64,000 nt of DNA, from NCBI GenBank assembly GCA_013397935.1, contig VZRN01011464.1, forward strand, positions 4,201,718 through 4,265,717, in the 5' to 3' direction. This stretch comes from Dasyornis broadbenti. Lineage: Eukaryota > Chordata > Aves > Passeriformes > Dasyornithidae. Shown here one piece after another: positions 63,510 through 64,000 of this stretch; position 1 is the first letter of the stretch; every line of letters begins with the position of its first letter. The notes under the pieces are model-generated. The model was not told the DNA's origin, made no database searches, and saw only the letters and a list, made by a program, of their open reading frames with translations. The translations under genes and the position numbers were made by a program.

Positions 63510-63598
63510 GCACACCCCTGCCGAAGCCAGTTCTGATTGCACAGTCGGAGTGGAGCGTGTTGCGTGATCAGCATCTGCCTGAGCAAACAGCCTCCACA
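63510..63598 (+). CDS. PTPN12: PTPN12 exon 15: tail exon with bird-specific insertion
   Basis: 89 nt: two bases complete a Ser codon (Asn in human), then 29 codons, ending in phase 0 before donor GTAAGT. It encodes TPLPKPVLIAQSEWSVLRDQ and then HLPEQTAST. Human has TPVRSEWSE at this place, so the alignment is anchored by TP and SEW; the window carries about seven extra residues (LPKPVLIAQ in place of VR). Conservation is weak, as usual for this tail region, but the acceptor, donor and phase fit the neighbouring exons. Later exons, including the C-terminal homology box ending SEWT that binds PSTPIP proteins, lie beyond the window. Confidence 0.85.
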
Positions 63599-64000
63599 GT
63601 AAGTGCAGGAGACAAGTTGGTACTAATCAGTCATTTCTAGTTTGGTTGGGAGCTACAACAAAAAGCAAAATACATACTTGTGAGAAGTTGCAGCTGTTGG
63701 TCATCCACAACTGGCCAGTTTTCCCTCTGCCTGAGCTGCTGAATTGATGCGAAGAGTATATTTTCTTTCCGAGAAAATTATCTGGTTTTTTAGGGTCAGC
63801 AATACTTTTAAAAGGAGTCATCCTTAATATATCTTAAATTATGGTCTTAGGAGTTGTAAATATGCTGCTTTTAGGGAGCTTGCTGTCTGCACTTAATGGA
63901 TCTTAGGTCAATTTAAACTGAAGAGAACTGCAGTCTCTTGTCTAACTTGCTGCATGAAGCAGGGCCTCAGCCCAGGCTAAACAGAGCTTTTACCAGCTGG
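63599..64000 (+). other. PTPN12: PTPN12 intron 15 (5' part)
   Basis: Starts with a consensus GTAAGT donor and continues to the end of the window. No further exon was recognised in the last 400 bases. Confidence 0.8.

Larger units (their letters stand above)
29351..63598 (+). other. PTPN12: PTPN12 (PTP-PEST) gene, partial: exons 2-15 equivalent
   Basis: This span contains 14 successive coding exons of a PTP-PEST type tyrosine phosphatase. The spliced reading frame is open for 686 codons (2058 nt). Identification rests on near-identity to human PTPN12 across the catalytic domain, on PTP-PEST-specific tail motifs, and on key residues falling at the known human numbers (Ser39, Asp199, Cys231) if a 33-codon exon 1 precedes. 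The family is cytosolic; it dephosphorylates p130Cas, paxillin, Shc, PYK2 and WASP, and controls adhesion turnover, migration and lymphocyte signalling. The start codon and the final exons, including the C-terminal homology box, are not in the window. PTPN22 and PTPN18 are the close paralogues; the tail sequence excludes them. Confidence 0.97.

Noticed and set aside
1..64000. CRISPR arrays, tRNA or rRNA genes, bacterial operons
   Set aside because: No regularly spaced direct repeats, cloverleaf sequences or rRNA motifs were seen; the window is intron-rich vertebrate DNA.

Overview
The window is vertebrate nuclear DNA, almost certainly from a bird. It is AT-rich and dominated by long introns. 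Interspersed repeats are few and are of the kinds expected in bird genomes: truncated CR1 LINEs, several with the typical 3' end, and two old solo LTRs that resemble avian ERVL-type LTRs. No bacterial-style operon, CRISPR array, rRNA or tRNA was seen. The exact species cannot be fixed from the sequence.

The only protein-coding gene recognised is PTPN12 (PTP-PEST, a cytosolic non-receptor protein tyrosine phosphatase), on the + strand. I could place 14 consecutive coding exons, matching human exons 2 to 15, between 29351 and 63598. All have AG acceptors, GT donors and compatible phases. Together they give 2058 nt, or 686 uninterrupted codons. Numbering with the 33-residue exon 1 of human PTPN12, they cover about residues 34-719: the whole catalytic domain from the RRLS site onward (WPD loop Asp199, Cys231, Arg237), then most of the disordered PEST tail with its SH3- and PTB-binding motifs. 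Exon 1 (the start codon and promoter) and the last exons (the C-terminal homology box that binds PSTPIP-family adaptors) lie outside the window.

Layout: 1-29350 is taken to be intron 1, with no CpG island or other gene seen. It holds one solo LTR (9437-9872), CR1 pieces (15695-15770, 16756-17190, 23628-23815), low-complexity tracts, and two exon-like, mutually similar segments (14075-14157 and 14659-14747). 29351-42048 holds the ten catalytic-domain exons and the domain's C-terminal edge. 42049-58200 is two large introns around the small exon with the p130Cas-binding proline motif; it contains a CR1 copy, an LTR and another CR1 fragment. 58201-59165 is the large tail exon. 59166-64000 holds two further tail exons and the start of intron 15.

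The most interesting observation is an unannotated, phase-compatible exon candidate in intron 13 (59841 onward). A strong acceptor is followed by 54 open codons, a stop, and an AATAAA about 600 bp later. It could encode a PTP-PEST isoform with a short basic tail in place of the Csk-binding and C-terminal homology segments. Differences from human in the tail, including a gained RRSVS site and a proline-containing insertion in exon 15, are reported separately.
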